Below, piece after piece: positions 16,270 to 24,404 of a stretch of 64,000 nt of DNA. This DNA comes from DASWJZ01 sp963792885 (lineage in GTDB: Bacteria; Pseudomonadota; Alphaproteobacteria; Rhizobiales; Afifellaceae), in assembly GCA_963792885.1 (NCBI GenBank), contig CAWBXX010000009.1, positions 1-64,000 on the forward strand, read 5' to 3'. Both the position numbers and the translations under genes were made by a program. Each line of letters opens with the position of its first letter. The stretch's first letter is position 1. The notes under the pieces are model-generated. The model did no database searches. It was not told where the DNA came from and saw nothing but the letters and a program-made list of their open reading frames with translations.

Positions 16270-16860
16270 ATGAATCGGCGTCTTTTTGCCGTCATCCTCG
16301 TCGCGCTTCTTGCGGCGGTCCCGGCGCGAGCCGAGATCGAAGAGCACGTTCCGACCGTCCTCACGCCGCGCATTATCGCCGAGATGCCGCTCGACGACCT
16401 CTTCACGAAGCTCAAGGAGAACGCCGAGTCCCCTGCGGGTGGGCGGATTGAGCAGGAAATCCTCCGGCGTTTCGCTCATTCCGGCAGCGCGACGGCCGAC
16501 CTCCTCCTGTCGTGGGCGGTCGAGGCGATCGAGGCGAAGAATTTTCCGCTGGCGCTCGACCTTTTGGACCAGATCATCGTGATCAAGCCGGATTTCGCGG
16601 AAGCGTGGAACAAGCGCGCGACCGTTTATTACCTGATCGACGACTATTCGGCTTCTCTTGCCGACATCCGCGAGACGCTGGCGCTCCAGCCGCGGCACTT
16701 CGGCGCGCTGGCGGGCTTCGGGATGATCCTGGAAACGCTCGACCGCGGGCCGGAAGCAATCCGCGTTTTCAAGCGGGCGCTTGAGATCAATCCGCGGCTG
16801 AAGCAGGTGCGCGAGACGCTGGAGAAGCTCGAGAAGGAAAACGAGGGGCCGGCGATCTGA
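16270..16860 (+). CDS. Secreted tetratricopeptide-repeat protein
   Basis: The 196-residue product has a signal peptide (MNRRLFAVILVALLAAVPARA, about 21 residues). A charged helical region follows, then two to three TPR units: NFPLALDLLDQIIVIKPDFAEAWNKR near 95, DDYSASLADIRETLALQPRHFGAL near 130, and GPEAIRVFKRALEINPRLKQV near 165. It should be periplasmic and serve as a protein-binding scaffold; no partner can be named. It is convergent with pyk and separated from rpmJ by 82 bp. The C-terminus is highly charged. Confidence 0.75.
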   Translation: MNRRLFAVILVALLAAVPARAEIEEHVPTVLTPRIIAEMPLDDLFTKLKENAESPAGGRIEQEILRRFAHSGSATADLLLSWAVEAIEAKNFPLALDLLDQIIVIKPDFAEAWNKRATVYYLIDDYSASLADIRETLALQPRHFGALAGFGMILETLDRGPEAIRVFKRALEINPRLKQVRETLEKLEKENEGPAI

Positions 16861-16885
16861 AGGCGCGGCCTCTGCTCCTCAGAGC

Positions 16886-18322
16886 CTAAATCCCCGACGT
16901 CCCGTCCGGGCCGACGAAAGCGATCCTGAGCAGATTGGTGGCCCCCGGCGTGCCGAAGGGGACGCCGGCGGTGATGATGACGCGCTGCTCGGGATGCGCG
17001 AAGCCTTCCTTGAAGGCGATCGAGCAGGCGCGATGCACCATCTCGTCGACATCGTGCGCATCTTCGGTAACCACGCAGTGGAGTCCCCAGACCATCGACA
17101 GACGCCGCGCCGTGCGTCGCACGGGCGAAAGCGCGATGATCGGGACGTTGGGCCGCTCGCGCGAGGCGCGCACGCCGGTCGAGCCGGAGGAGGTGTAGCA
17201 GACGATCGCGGCGAGCCCGAGCGTCTCGGCGATCTGCCGTGCCGCGAAAGTGATGGTGTCGGCGCCGGTCGATTCCGGCTCCGGGCGCTGCGCCTGGATG
17301 ATCGTGCGGAAGAGCTTGTCCTTCTCCACTGCCTCGGCGATCTTGTCCATTGTCGCGACCGCCTCGACCGGGTATTCGCCCGCCGCCAACTCCGCCGACA
17401 GCATGACCGCGTCGGCGCCCTCGAAGACGGCGGTCGCGACATCCGACACCTCGGCGCGCGTCGGAACCGGGGCCGTGATCATGCTCTCCAGCATCTGGGT
17501 CGCGACCACCACCGGCTTCCCCATCTGCCGGCCCATACGCGTGATCTGCTTCTGCACCCCGGGTACCGCTTCGAGCGGCATCTCAACGCCGAGATCGCCG
17601 CGCGCCACCATCATGCCATCCGCGAGCTCCATGATCGCCTCAAGGTGCAGCAGCGCCTGCGGCTTCTCGATCTTGGCCATGATGCCGGCTTGGTTCTTCA
17701 CGGTCTTGCGCGCATCGGCGATGTCGTCGGGCCGCTGGATGAAGGAGAGGGCGATCCAGTCGACCTCGGCGGCGAGCGCCGCGTCGAGGTCGCGGCGATC
17801 CTTCTCCGTCAGCGCGCCGGAGCGAAGCATCGTATCGGGAAGGTTGACGCCCTTTCGGTCCGAAAGCGCCTTGCCCGCCACGACCTCGGTGACCGCGCGG
17901 CCATTACCGACCTCCAGAACGCTCAGACGCACGCGGCCGTCGTTCAGAAGGATCGCGTGGCCGGGCTCGAGCGCTGCGAAGATTTCCGGGTGGGGAAGAA
18001 GCACGCGGCTCTGGTTGCCGGGCTGCTTGTCGCTGTCGAGCACGAAGGTCTGGCCCTTCGCCAGCTCAATAGAGCCGCCCTCGAACGTTCCGATGCGAAG
18101 CTTCGGCCCCTGCAGATCGGCGACAATGCCGAGCGGCCGATCGTATTTCGCCTCCACCTCACGGATGGCCGCCACGTAGGCCCGCATCGCGTCGTGCGCG
18201 GTGTGGCTCATATTGATGCGGAAAAGATCGGCGCCCGCCCGGAAGAGCTGTTCGATCGTATCAGGTGTGTTGGACGAAGGCCCGAGGGTGGCGAGAATCT
18301 TGCTCTTGCGACCGCGTCTCAT
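16886..18322 (-). CDS. pyk: Pyruvate kinase
   Basis: This 478-residue enzyme transfers phosphate from phosphoenolpyruvate to ADP in the last step of glycolysis. N-terminal RRGRKSKILATLGPSSN, the B-domain, the catalytic lysine in IMAKIEKPQALLH near 222, and MVARGDLGVEMPLEAVP near 240 (Mg/PEP site) are all present. ADAVMLSAELAAGEYPVEAV near 300 follows, and the C-terminal domain holds YTSSGSTGVRASRERP. The start at 18322 overlaps the DUF1036 stop by four bases (ATGA), so the two are co-translated. The length is normal for the family. Confidence 0.95.
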   Translation of the reverse strand: MRRGRKSKILATLGPSSNTPDTIEQLFRAGADLFRINMSHTAHDAMRAYVAAIREVEAKYDRPLGIVADLQGPKLRIGTFEGGSIELAKGQTFVLDSDKQPGNQSRVLLPHPEIFAALEPGHAILLNDGRVRLSVLEVGNGRAVTEVVAGKALSDRKGVNLPDTMLRSGALTEKDRRDLDAALAAEVDWIALSFIQRPDDIADARKTVKNQAGIMAKIEKPQALLHLEAIMELADGMMVARGDLGVEMPLEAVPGVQKQITRMGRQMGKPVVVATQMLESMITAPVPTRAEVSDVATAVFEGADAVMLSAELAAGEYPVEAVATMDKIAEAVEKDKLFRTIIQAQRPEPESTGADTITFAARQIAETLGLAAIVCYTSSGSTGVRASRERPNVPIIALSPVRRTARRLSMVWGLHCVVTEDAHDVDEMVHRACSIAFKEGFAHPEQRVIITAGVPFGTPGATNLLRIAFVGPDGTSGI

Positions 18323-18765
18323 CGGCCTCCGACACCCCGGCTCGCAGGTTCAGTCAGCTGGATCGTCCAGCTCTCCTGGTTGCCGGTGTCGACCTCGTAG
18401 AAGCCGGTCTTCTGGTAACCGCGCGCCACGCAGTCGCTAACGCCTTCGATAGTGAATTCCTTTTCCTGCGTGCAGAGGAAGGCGCTGTTGCCTCCCCACT
18501 CGCCGCCTTGATCGTAGTCGACCGCATACATGTAGTAGTAGCGGCCGCCGAGGGGCCCAGTAAGGATCGTCGCGCAGCTATCGGAATCGACGGTCCACCA
18601 GCCTTCGGTCGTCCAGTCGTGAGCGGCTTTATATCCGACGGCGATGCCGACCCGGCTCGTGGTCTTGTTGCAGACGCGCAGGTCTGCCTTCGAAGGGGAG
18701 CTCATCAAAACAGTGAACGCGGCGCACACTAGGGCGACGAATCCGCTAGAGCGGAGAAGCCTCAT
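18319..18765 (-). CDS. DUF1036 small secreted protein
   Basis: The 148-residue product opens MRLLRSSGFVALVCAAFTVL, a signal peptide with a probable cleavage after SKA. The mature part has DLRVCNKTTSRVGIAVGYK, TTEGWWTVDSDSC, YYYMYAVDYD and the late CTQEKEFTIEG, the DUF1036 pattern with paired cysteines. Family members are periplasmic and of unknown function. ATG 18765 is preferred over one nine codons upstream because it begins the signal peptide. It overlaps pyk by four bases, a pairing I recall as common in Hyphomicrobiales. Confidence 0.85.
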   Translation of the reverse strand: MRLLRSSGFVALVCAAFTVLMSSPSKADLRVCNKTTSRVGIAVGYKAAHDWTTEGWWTVDSDSCATILTGPLGGRYYYMYAVDYDQGGEWGGNSAFLCTQEKEFTIEGVSDCVARGYQKTGFYEVDTGNQESWTIQLTEPASRGVGGR

Positions 18766-18811
18766 TGCCCCACCCTTCTCCGTTGGGCGCATACCTACCT
18801 ATTCCTTAACC

Positions 18812-20110
18812 TTATGGCCCGCCGGTCTTTCCCTTGTCAACGACGCCACAACGGAAGTCGTTGACGTTCGTCCCGGTTGGACCGGTGACGAGAAGGTCTC
18901 CGATTCGGTTAAAAAATTGCTTTGAGTCATTATTTTTCAGGAAGTTGGCGGCATTGAGGCTCTGCGCTCGTCCACGCGCAAGCGTTGTTGCATCGGCGAA
19001 TGCGCCGGCCGGATCAGATGACGCACCGCGTCCGCCGTCGGTCCCGTCGGTGTCGGCAGCAAGCACAGTGATTCCATCCGCGCCATCGATCGCCGCCGCG
19101 AGCGCCAGTGCATACTCCTGGTTGGGGCCGCCTTCGCCTTCGCCTCTCACCGTCACCGTGAGCTCGCCGCCGGAGAGGAGGATGACGCGTCGGCCGGCGT
19201 TCAGCGCTTCAACCGCCATCCTGCCGTGCGCTGCGCCGACCTCCGACGCTTCGCCTTCGAGCGAGTCGCCGAGCATCGCGACGTCGTATCCGGCTTGGCG
19301 ACCGAGCGCGGCCGCAGCTTCGAGCAAATCCGCGGGGCGCGCGACAATGCGATAGTCGGCAGTCGAGAACACCTTGTCGCCGGGCTTCGGCGTCTCGCCG
19401 TCGGCGGAGTCGAGAACCGTAGCGATCTTCTTCGGGATCGCGATCTTCCAGCGTCTTAGGGCGTCGCGCGCATCGGCGGACGTGGTGCGGTCGGGCACGG
19501 TCGGGCCGGAGGCGATGATGGAAGGATCATCGCCGGGCACGTCGGAGATCGCGAGCGAAAGGGAGCGGGCAGGGTAAAGGCGCGCGGCGAGCCGTCCGCC
19601 CTTGATGCGCGACAGGTGCTTGCGCACGGTGTTGATGTCGGAGATCGGCGCGCCGGAGGCAAGCAGCGCCTCGGTCAGGCGCTGCTTGTCATCGATCGTG
19701 AGTCCCGGAGCAGGGGCGACCCAGTTCGCCGAGCCACCGCCCGAGAGAAGCACCAGCGCGAGGTCATCAGGGCCGGCCTCCTTGGCGAGCGCGAGTACGT
19801 CGGCGGTCGCCTGAAGGCCCGCGGCATCAGGTACCGGATGCCCGGCCTCCACGCAGCGGATGCGCCTGAGGCTGCGCGCGTAGCCGTGCCGCGTGATGCA
19901 GATGCCGACGAGACGCTTGGGCTCAAGCAGCCCGCCGTCGAGATAATGCGCTTCACAGCTCTCGGACATGTGCGCACCCGACTTGCCGCAAGCGAGCACG
20001 ATGAGGCGGCCAGACGGCGGCGGCGGAAGATGCGACGGCAGGCAGACGGCAGGCTGTGCCCTGGCCACAGCGGCGTCGAACATCGCGCGGCAGAGCTCGC
20101 GCGGGCTCAT
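18812..20110 (-). CDS. Glycerate 2-kinase, GckA/TtuD type
   Basis: This is a 432-residue kinase of the DUF4147 plus MOFRL architecture. The N-terminal half has VLACGKSGAHMSESCEAHY, the nucleotide-site LLSGGGSANWVAPAPGLT and SRIKGGRLAARLYPAR. The C-terminal half holds ILLSGGELTVTVRGEG and GGPNQEYALALAAAID, with ITVLAADTDGTDG and GDLLVTGPTGTNVND, the MOFRL signature. It phosphorylates glycerate from the serine, glyoxylate or tartrate pathways, feeding the nearby lower-glycolysis enzyme Pyk. I chose ATG 20110, which overlaps the upstream transporter stop by four bases; a much longer open frame above it is out-of-frame read-through of that transporter. Confidence 0.88.
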   Translation of the reverse strand: MSPRELCRAMFDAAVARAQPAVCLPSHLPPPPSGRLIVLACGKSGAHMSESCEAHYLDGGLLEPKRLVGICITRHGYARSLRRIRCVEAGHPVPDAAGLQATADVLALAKEAGPDDLALVLLSGGGSANWVAPAPGLTIDDKQRLTEALLASGAPISDINTVRKHLSRIKGGRLAARLYPARSLSLAISDVPGDDPSIIASGPTVPDRTTSADARDALRRWKIAIPKKIATVLDSADGETPKPGDKVFSTADYRIVARPADLLEAAAALGRQAGYDVAMLGDSLEGEASEVGAAHGRMAVEALNAGRRVILLSGGELTVTVRGEGEGGPNQEYALALAAAIDGADGITVLAADTDGTDGGRGASSDPAGAFADATTLARGRAQSLNAANFLKNNDSKQFFNRIGDLLVTGPTGTNVNDFRCGVVDKGKTGGP

Positions 20111-21054
20111 GCCCGCCTCGGGCGGGCGACGCTGATCCCGATGGAGATCGCGACGGCGCCGAGCGCCTGCACCAGCCCGATCGGTTCGCCAAGGATGACC
20201 CAGCCGAAGCATGCGGCCGCGACGGCTTCGAGGAAGATCACGAGTGCAGAGAAGGCGGCGGGCAGGTGGCCGAGCGCGTAAGAGAGAAGCCCTTGTCCGC
20301 CGGCATGGCTGACGAGGGCGAGCGCAAGGAGCGCCGCCACGGCGGAGAGCGCGAGCGGCCACATCTGGTCCTCGAACATGACGGCCTCGACCAGAAGAAC
20401 GAGCGCCGTGACGACGCTCGAGATGAGGAGCGTGCGGCCGGCGCCGTAGACGCGCCGCGCGCGCCTGACGGCGAGGAAGTAGGCGCCGAAGAAGACCGAA
20501 GTCGCGACTCCGTAGATGTCGCCGTCGAGCTTCTCGGGGTTCATCGACCAGGTGTTGCCGATCAGCGCTGTCGCACCGACGAGGCAAAGCGCCAGTCCAA
20601 GCAAGACCGGCCAGGCGACGCGCTCACCGAGGATCAGGCCCGAGCCGAGCACGACCCACACGGGCGCGAGCGTGGCAAGAAACGTCGCATTGGCAACCGA
20701 GGTGTTCATGATCGCGAGGTGCCAGAAGGTCAGGTCGCCGGCGAAGAACAGTCCCGCAAGAACGACCGAGAAGCGCGCCGCGGCGTCTGGTCGCGTCGTC
20801 GCAGCCGACTGGCGTTCGATCGCCGACCACAGCCAGAGCGCGGGAAGGGCAAGGCCCACCCGCCAGAAGGCGCTCGTGAAGGGCCCGACCTCGGCGAAAC
20901 GGACGAAGATCGGCGAGATTCCCATCGCCGTCGCTCCGGCGACCAGGGCGAGGAAAGGGAGCGGAGCGGCGTCGAAAGTGGCAGGAAGCCTTGAGGCGGG
21001 GGGAACCATGAACATTTCGCGACGCTGGAAGGCGGGCGCGGCAGCACCTATCAT
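20107..21054 (-). CDS. EamA-family (DMT) transporter
   Basis: This 315-residue inner-membrane protein has about ten membrane segments arranged as two EamA repeats. The first repeat includes GATAMGISPIFVRFAEVGPF and ASVANATFLATLAPVWV-like segments with LGERV. The second includes GVATSVFFGAYFLAVRR, LGHLPAAFSALVIFLE and the closing ILGEPIGLVQALGAVAISIGI. Family members export amino acids or other metabolites; the substrate is unknown. The start at 21054 has a GTGGGA-like ribosome site; 21015 and 21009 are alternatives. It is co-transcribed with the glycerate kinase (ATGA overlap) and divergent from the N-formylglutamate amidohydrolase relative. Confidence 0.8.
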   Translation of the reverse strand: MIGAAAPAFQRREMFMVPPASRLPATFDAAPLPFLALVAGATAMGISPIFVRFAEVGPFTSAFWRVGLALPALWLWSAIERQSAATTRPDAAARFSVVLAGLFFAGDLTFWHLAIMNTSVANATFLATLAPVWVVLGSGLILGERVAWPVLLGLALCLVGATALIGNTWSMNPEKLDGDIYGVATSVFFGAYFLAVRRARRVYGAGRTLLISSVVTALVLLVEAVMFEDQMWPLALSAVAALLALALVSHAGGQGLLSYALGHLPAAFSALVIFLEAVAAACFGWVILGEPIGLVQALGAVAISIGISVARPRRA

Positions 21055-21104
21055 GTTCCCACGGTTCCGCGCGAGCCGTTCTTTGGTTTCCCCCCGGGGC
21101 TCGA

Positions 21105-21923
21105 ATGATGAAGGCGGATCCGGTTGGCGCCGGACAAGCGCTCCACAGCGATTCTTTTGAGGAGCTCGACGGCGACAACGGTCTCGGGCTGCTCGTGCTC
21201 GTCGATCACGCGAGCAACCTGGTACCGCCCGAATACGACAACCTCGGGCTGCCGGAGGCAGAGCTTCGCCGCCATATCGGCTACGACATCGGCGCTGCCC
21301 CACTCGCGCGCGGGCTCTGGGAGCGCCTTAGCGCTCCGACGATCCTCACGCGCTTCTCGCGGCTCCTCGTCGATCCGAACCGGGGCGAGGACGACCCGAC
21401 GCTGCTCATGCGGCTTTCCGACGGTGCCGTGGTCCCCGGCAACCAGTCTCTCGAAGCAAAGGAGCGGGAGCGGCGGCTCGTGCGTTTCTATCGGCCCTAT
21501 CACTCGGCGATCGAGCGGCGGATCGGTGCGATGATGGAAGCGGGCGTGCCGCCGGCAATCCTCTCCATCCACTCCTATACGCCTGACTGGAAGGGCATGC
21601 GGCGGCCGTGGCACGCGGGCATCCTTTGGGATCGCGATCCGCGCTTCGCGCATTTGATGCTCGATCGGCTACGCGTGGAGCACGGCCTTCGCATAGGCGA
21701 CAACGAGCCCTATTTGGGCTCGCTCAAGAACGACACCATGTACCGACATGGAACGCGTCGCGGCCTGGCGCACGGGCTCCTGGAGGTGCGGAACGATTTG
21801 ATCGAGAGGCCGGCCGGTGTCCAGGAATGGGCCGATCGGCTGGAGCCGATCCTGCGCGAGGCGATTGCCGATCCCTCGCTGCATGTCGTGTGTCACTACG
21901 GCTCGGAGGCCGATGACGACTGA
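21105..21923 (+). CDS. N-formylglutamate amidohydrolase family protein
   Basis: This is a 272-residue zinc-hydrolase of the FGase family. Visible motifs are VLVDHASNLVPPEY near 32, HIGYDIGAAPLARGL near 56, FSRLLVDPNRGEDDP near 80, YHSAIERRI near 130, and the metal-site ILSIHSYTPDWKG near 150. HutG members deformylate N-formylglutamate in histidine breakdown, but no hut gene is near, so the true substrate may differ. It is followed 35 bp later by the DUF1244 gene on the same strand. Two in-frame ATGs begin the frame (21105 and 21108); they cannot be told apart. Confidence 0.82.
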   Translation: MMKADPVGAGQALHSDSFEELDGDNGLGLLVLVDHASNLVPPEYDNLGLPEAELRRHIGYDIGAAPLARGLWERLSAPTILTRFSRLLVDPNRGEDDPTLLMRLSDGAVVPGNQSLEAKERERRLVRFYRPYHSAIERRIGAMMEAGVPPAILSIHSYTPDWKGMRRPWHAGILWDRDPRFAHLMLDRLRVEHGLRIGDNEPYLGSLKNDTMYRHGTRRGLAHGLLEVRNDLIERPAGVQEWADRLEPILREAIADPSLHVVCHYGSEADDD

Positions 21924-21958
21924 ACGGGGCGGCGACGGAACGAGGCAAGGAGAGGACG

Positions 21959-22267
21959 ATGCTGCAAATGGACAAGGCAACCCGCACGGCGCTCGAGGCG
22001 GCGGCGTTCCGCCGGCTCGTGGAGCATCTCCGCGAGCGTACAGACGTGCAGAACATCGACCTGATGAATCTTGCAGGCTTCTGCCGCAACTGCCTGTCGA
22101 ACTGGTACCGCGACGCTGCCGAGGAGCACGGTCTTTCCATGTCGAAAGAGGAGAGCCGCGAGATCGTCTACGGCATGCCCTACGACGAGTGGCGCGCGAA
22201 ATATCAGGCGGAAGCGACCGATGGTGCCAAGGCGGCTTTCGAGAAAAATCGCCCATCGCACGACTGA
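21959..22267 (+). CDS. DUF1244 small conserved protein
   Basis: The 102-residue product carries the full family core. FRRLVEHLRERTDVQNIDLMN is followed by GFCRNCLSNWYRDAA with its two cysteines, and then YGMPYDEWRAKYQ. Family members are small, cytoplasmic and all-helical; the paired cysteines could bind metal, but function is unknown. It sits between the amidohydrolase gene and gapR, with 90 bp to gapR. The start at ATG 21959 is preceded by AAGGAGAGG, a strong ribosome site. Confidence 0.87.
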   Translation: MLQMDKATRTALEAAAFRRLVEHLRERTDVQNIDLMNLAGFCRNCLSNWYRDAAEEHGLSMSKEESREIVYGMPYDEWRAKYQAEATDGAKAAFEKNRPSHD

Positions 22268-22357
22268 CCTTTGGATAGTGAGGATTGCCGGCCGCGAGGC
22301 ATTGACGTTTCGCGGGAGGAGGGCCACGCCGACTCCAACCGACAAGGAGTTCTTGGT

Positions 22358-22669
22358 ATGGCCGAGAATGGCGTTTCAGCCGAAATATCCCCCACCGCAG
22401 CTTCCGCGTCTTTAGGCTCTGGAACGGTGGCATCGGGGCAGCTCAAGTCGCTGATAGAGCGGATCGAGCGCCTCGAAGAGGAGAAGAAAGCGATCGCCGA
22501 CGACATCCGCGACGTTTTCGCCGAGGCGAAGGGCCAGGGCTTCGACACCAAGATCATGCGGCAGGTGATTCGGCTGAGGAAGAAGGACACCGCGGAGCGG
22601 CAGGAGGAGGAGGCGCTTCTCGACCTCTATCTCCACGCGCTCGGGATGGCGCCCGCCGACCTGTCCTGA
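22358..22669 (+). CDS. gapR: GapR nucleoid-associated protein (DUF2312)
   Basis: The 103-residue product has the GapR/UPF0335 core: SGQLKSLIERIERLEEEKK, AIADDIRDVFAEAKGQGFD and TKIMRQVIRLRKKD. In Caulobacter, GapR clamps overtwisted DNA ahead of forks and RNA polymerase and stimulates gyrase and topoisomerase IV. The protein is a long coiled coil with a basic C-terminal helix. ATG 22358, just after an AAGGAG ribosome site, is chosen over the longer frame from 22271. It is a conserved alphaproteobacterial gene. The 20 N-terminal residues (SAEISPTAASAS) are a flexible, less conserved leader. Its stop is 7 bp from the convergent PAP2 gene. Confidence 0.9.
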   Translation: MAENGVSAEISPTAASASLGSGTVASGQLKSLIERIERLEEEKKAIADDIRDVFAEAKGQGFDTKIMRQVIRLRKKDTAERQEEEALLDLYLHALGMAPADLS

Positions 22670-22676
22670 CGGCGGC

Positions 22677-23516
22677 TCAGAAGAGGCGCGCAGTGGCGCT
22701 CTTCCGGCGGATCAGCCGGCCGGCCGGGTCGAAGTCGAAGAGCAGCCGCCGCTGCGCGAGCGCTCGGGCTAAGAGCCAGGCGGTCAATCCGCCGAGAAGG
22801 CCGCCGGCAAGTACGTCGGAAGGATAGTGCGCGGCGGTGAAGAGCCGGCTGACCGCAATCCAGAAGCCGAGCGACAAGCACACCCAGCGGAGGCGCGGGA
22901 AGAGCAGCGCCAGCGAGACGCCGAGCGACATCGCCGTCGTCGCGTGGCCGGACGGGAAGCTCGCCCAGCCAGGGTCGCCGGACAAGAAGTCGAACGCATA
23001 GCCGCCGGCGTCGGCGAAGTGCTCCGGGCGCGCGCGGCCGATCACGTATTTCGCGACGTTCGCGACAATGCCCGAGCTTGCAACGGAGACGAACACGTAG
23101 AGGGCGGAAAGCGCGCGCGCCGTTCTTCTGGCGCGCGTGTGCCTTGCCAGCGCCTTGGCATCGAGACCCAGCATCACGATCACGAAGACGCCGGTGCCGA
23201 TGAGAATCCAGTCCGACTGGCCGAAGCGCGTCACGTGGCGGAAGAGATCGACGACCGATTCCGACAGGCTCTGTTGCCAAGCAACGAGGAAAGGATCGAG
23301 CGCGAAGGCGAGCATCAGAAGGATCGTGATGCCAACGGCGGCGGCGTTCAGGAGCGTCAGCGCGTCGCAGGGGACAACGCGGAATCGGACGTCGCGCCGG
23401 CGGCGCGCGAGGAACGCGGTCGACTGCACCAGATTCGTCCGCAGCCGCTCGTAGAGGGCCAGCGACCGGGTGCCGAGACGGTCCACGATGGGTGTGCGTT
23501 CAAGCTCTGCTGACAT
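22677..23516 (-). CDS. PAP2-family membrane phosphatase
   Basis: This 279-residue membrane protein has the three-part acid phosphatase signature: KYVIGRARP near 152, FPSGHATTAMS near 178 and SRLFTAAHYPSDVLAGG near 226. These motifs hold the catalytic Arg and His residues. Five to six membrane segments surround them. Such enzymes dephosphorylate undecaprenyl pyrophosphate, phosphatidylglycerophosphate or lipid A. The 70-residue N-terminal extension (LYERLRTNLVQSTAFLARR) is cytoplasmic and basic. It precedes the envelope group at 23583-27780. The specific lipid substrate is unknown. Confidence 0.86.
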   Translation of the reverse strand: MSAELERTPIVDRLGTRSLALYERLRTNLVQSTAFLARRRRDVRFRVVPCDALTLLNAAAVGITILLMLAFALDPFLVAWQQSLSESVVDLFRHVTRFGQSDWILIGTGVFVIVMLGLDAKALARHTRARRTARALSALYVFVSVASSGIVANVAKYVIGRARPEHFADAGGYAFDFLSGDPGWASFPSGHATTAMSLGVSLALLFPRLRWVCLSLGFWIAVSRLFTAAHYPSDVLAGGLLGGLTAWLLARALAQRRLLFDFDPAGRLIRRKSATARLF

Positions 23517-23582
23517 CGCCGGCGGACGATACAGGTCAGCCGCGCCCGGGTCGATACGGGAGCGGGAAGCGGCGGAGCGCCG

Positions 23583-24257
23583 TTAATATTGCGGCTTTGC
23601 GCCGAGCGAGATGCTGATTCCGACGGCAAACTGGTGCGTCAGGACATTTGTCTTGAGCGAGCCGCCGCCGACCAGGTCGGCATTGTTCAGGCTGTAGTTC
23701 GCCTTGTATTCAGCAAAGAGCGAGAAGCCGTAGGCGACGTCCATATTGACGCCGATCAGCCCCTGAAAATCGGGGCCGGTGAGCTGATAGCCCCACGTCG
23801 TGCCCTGGTAGGGGATCGTCTTCACCTCGACATGCGGAAAAGCCGCACCGATGCCCGCGCCGGCGTAGGCCGTGAAGCGGTTGTTGAGCGGCATGCGATA
23901 GAGGCCGTTCAGCGTGATCGTGTTCAGGCCGTCGGTGAACTCCAGATGCGAGAAGGGAATGATGCCGAGGTCGCGGGCCTTCACCTTGGCATGCGTATAG
24001 TCGATCGCGACGCCCCAGCGCGGACGGTTGAAGTCGGTGAGCCACCATGTCCCGCGCAGACCCCAATAAGGCGGCATGTGGAAGGAATCACCGTACCAGT
24101 CGACATCGTAGGTGCCCGACACCAGCGGCGACGTCAAAGTCACGTCGCTGTTGTTAGCGGTGTTGGCGCCGCCATAGCCGGAGATCTGGAATTCGGCATC
24201 GGCCGCCATCGGCAATAGCGCGCCGGCGGCGAAGACGATCAATCGCAACGTACGCAT
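23583..24257 (-). CDS. Outer-membrane beta-barrel protein, LpxQ/OmpW-like
   Basis: The 224-residue product has a signal peptide (MRTLRLIVFAAGALLPMAADA). The mature part has alternating aromatic strands: FQISGYGGANTANNS, YWGLRGTWWL, GVAIDYTHAKV, NTITLNGLYRMP, YAGAGIGAAFPHVEV, LIGVNMDVAYGFSLFAEYKA and a last strand TNVLTHQFAVGISISLG. This fits an eight-stranded barrel. The size and N-terminus resemble rhizobial LpxQ (lipid A oxidase), but I cannot confirm catalytic residues. ATG 24257 is chosen to begin the signal peptide. The product ends in Tyr, not the usual Phe. Confidence 0.7.
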   Translation of the reverse strand: MRTLRLIVFAAGALLPMAADAEFQISGYGGANTANNSDVTLTSPLVSGTYDVDWYGDSFHMPPYWGLRGTWWLTDFNRPRWGVAIDYTHAKVKARDLGIIPFSHLEFTDGLNTITLNGLYRMPLNNRFTAYAGAGIGAAFPHVEVKTIPYQGTTWGYQLTGPDFQGLIGVNMDVAYGFSLFAEYKANYSLNNADLVGGGSLKTNVLTHQFAVGISISLGAKPQY

Positions 24258-24404
24258 CTGGCCCCCGCCCACTCTCCAGGGCGTCGAAACGCTAACACGC
24301 GAGCCATGCACACGGGAATTCCAGGACGGAACGATCCCCTGCGCCGTGGCGCTCCGGCAACAGCGTCTCTGCGGGGCTCATACGCGCGAAGGAGCGCGCG
24401 GTCG

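Noticed and set aside
16994..18400. 468-codon plus-strand frame opposite pyk
   Set aside because: No domain; pyk on the other strand is complete and conserved.
21105..21923. Histidine-utilisation gene hutG
   Set aside because: The family fits, but no other hut gene is near, so the symbol was not assigned.
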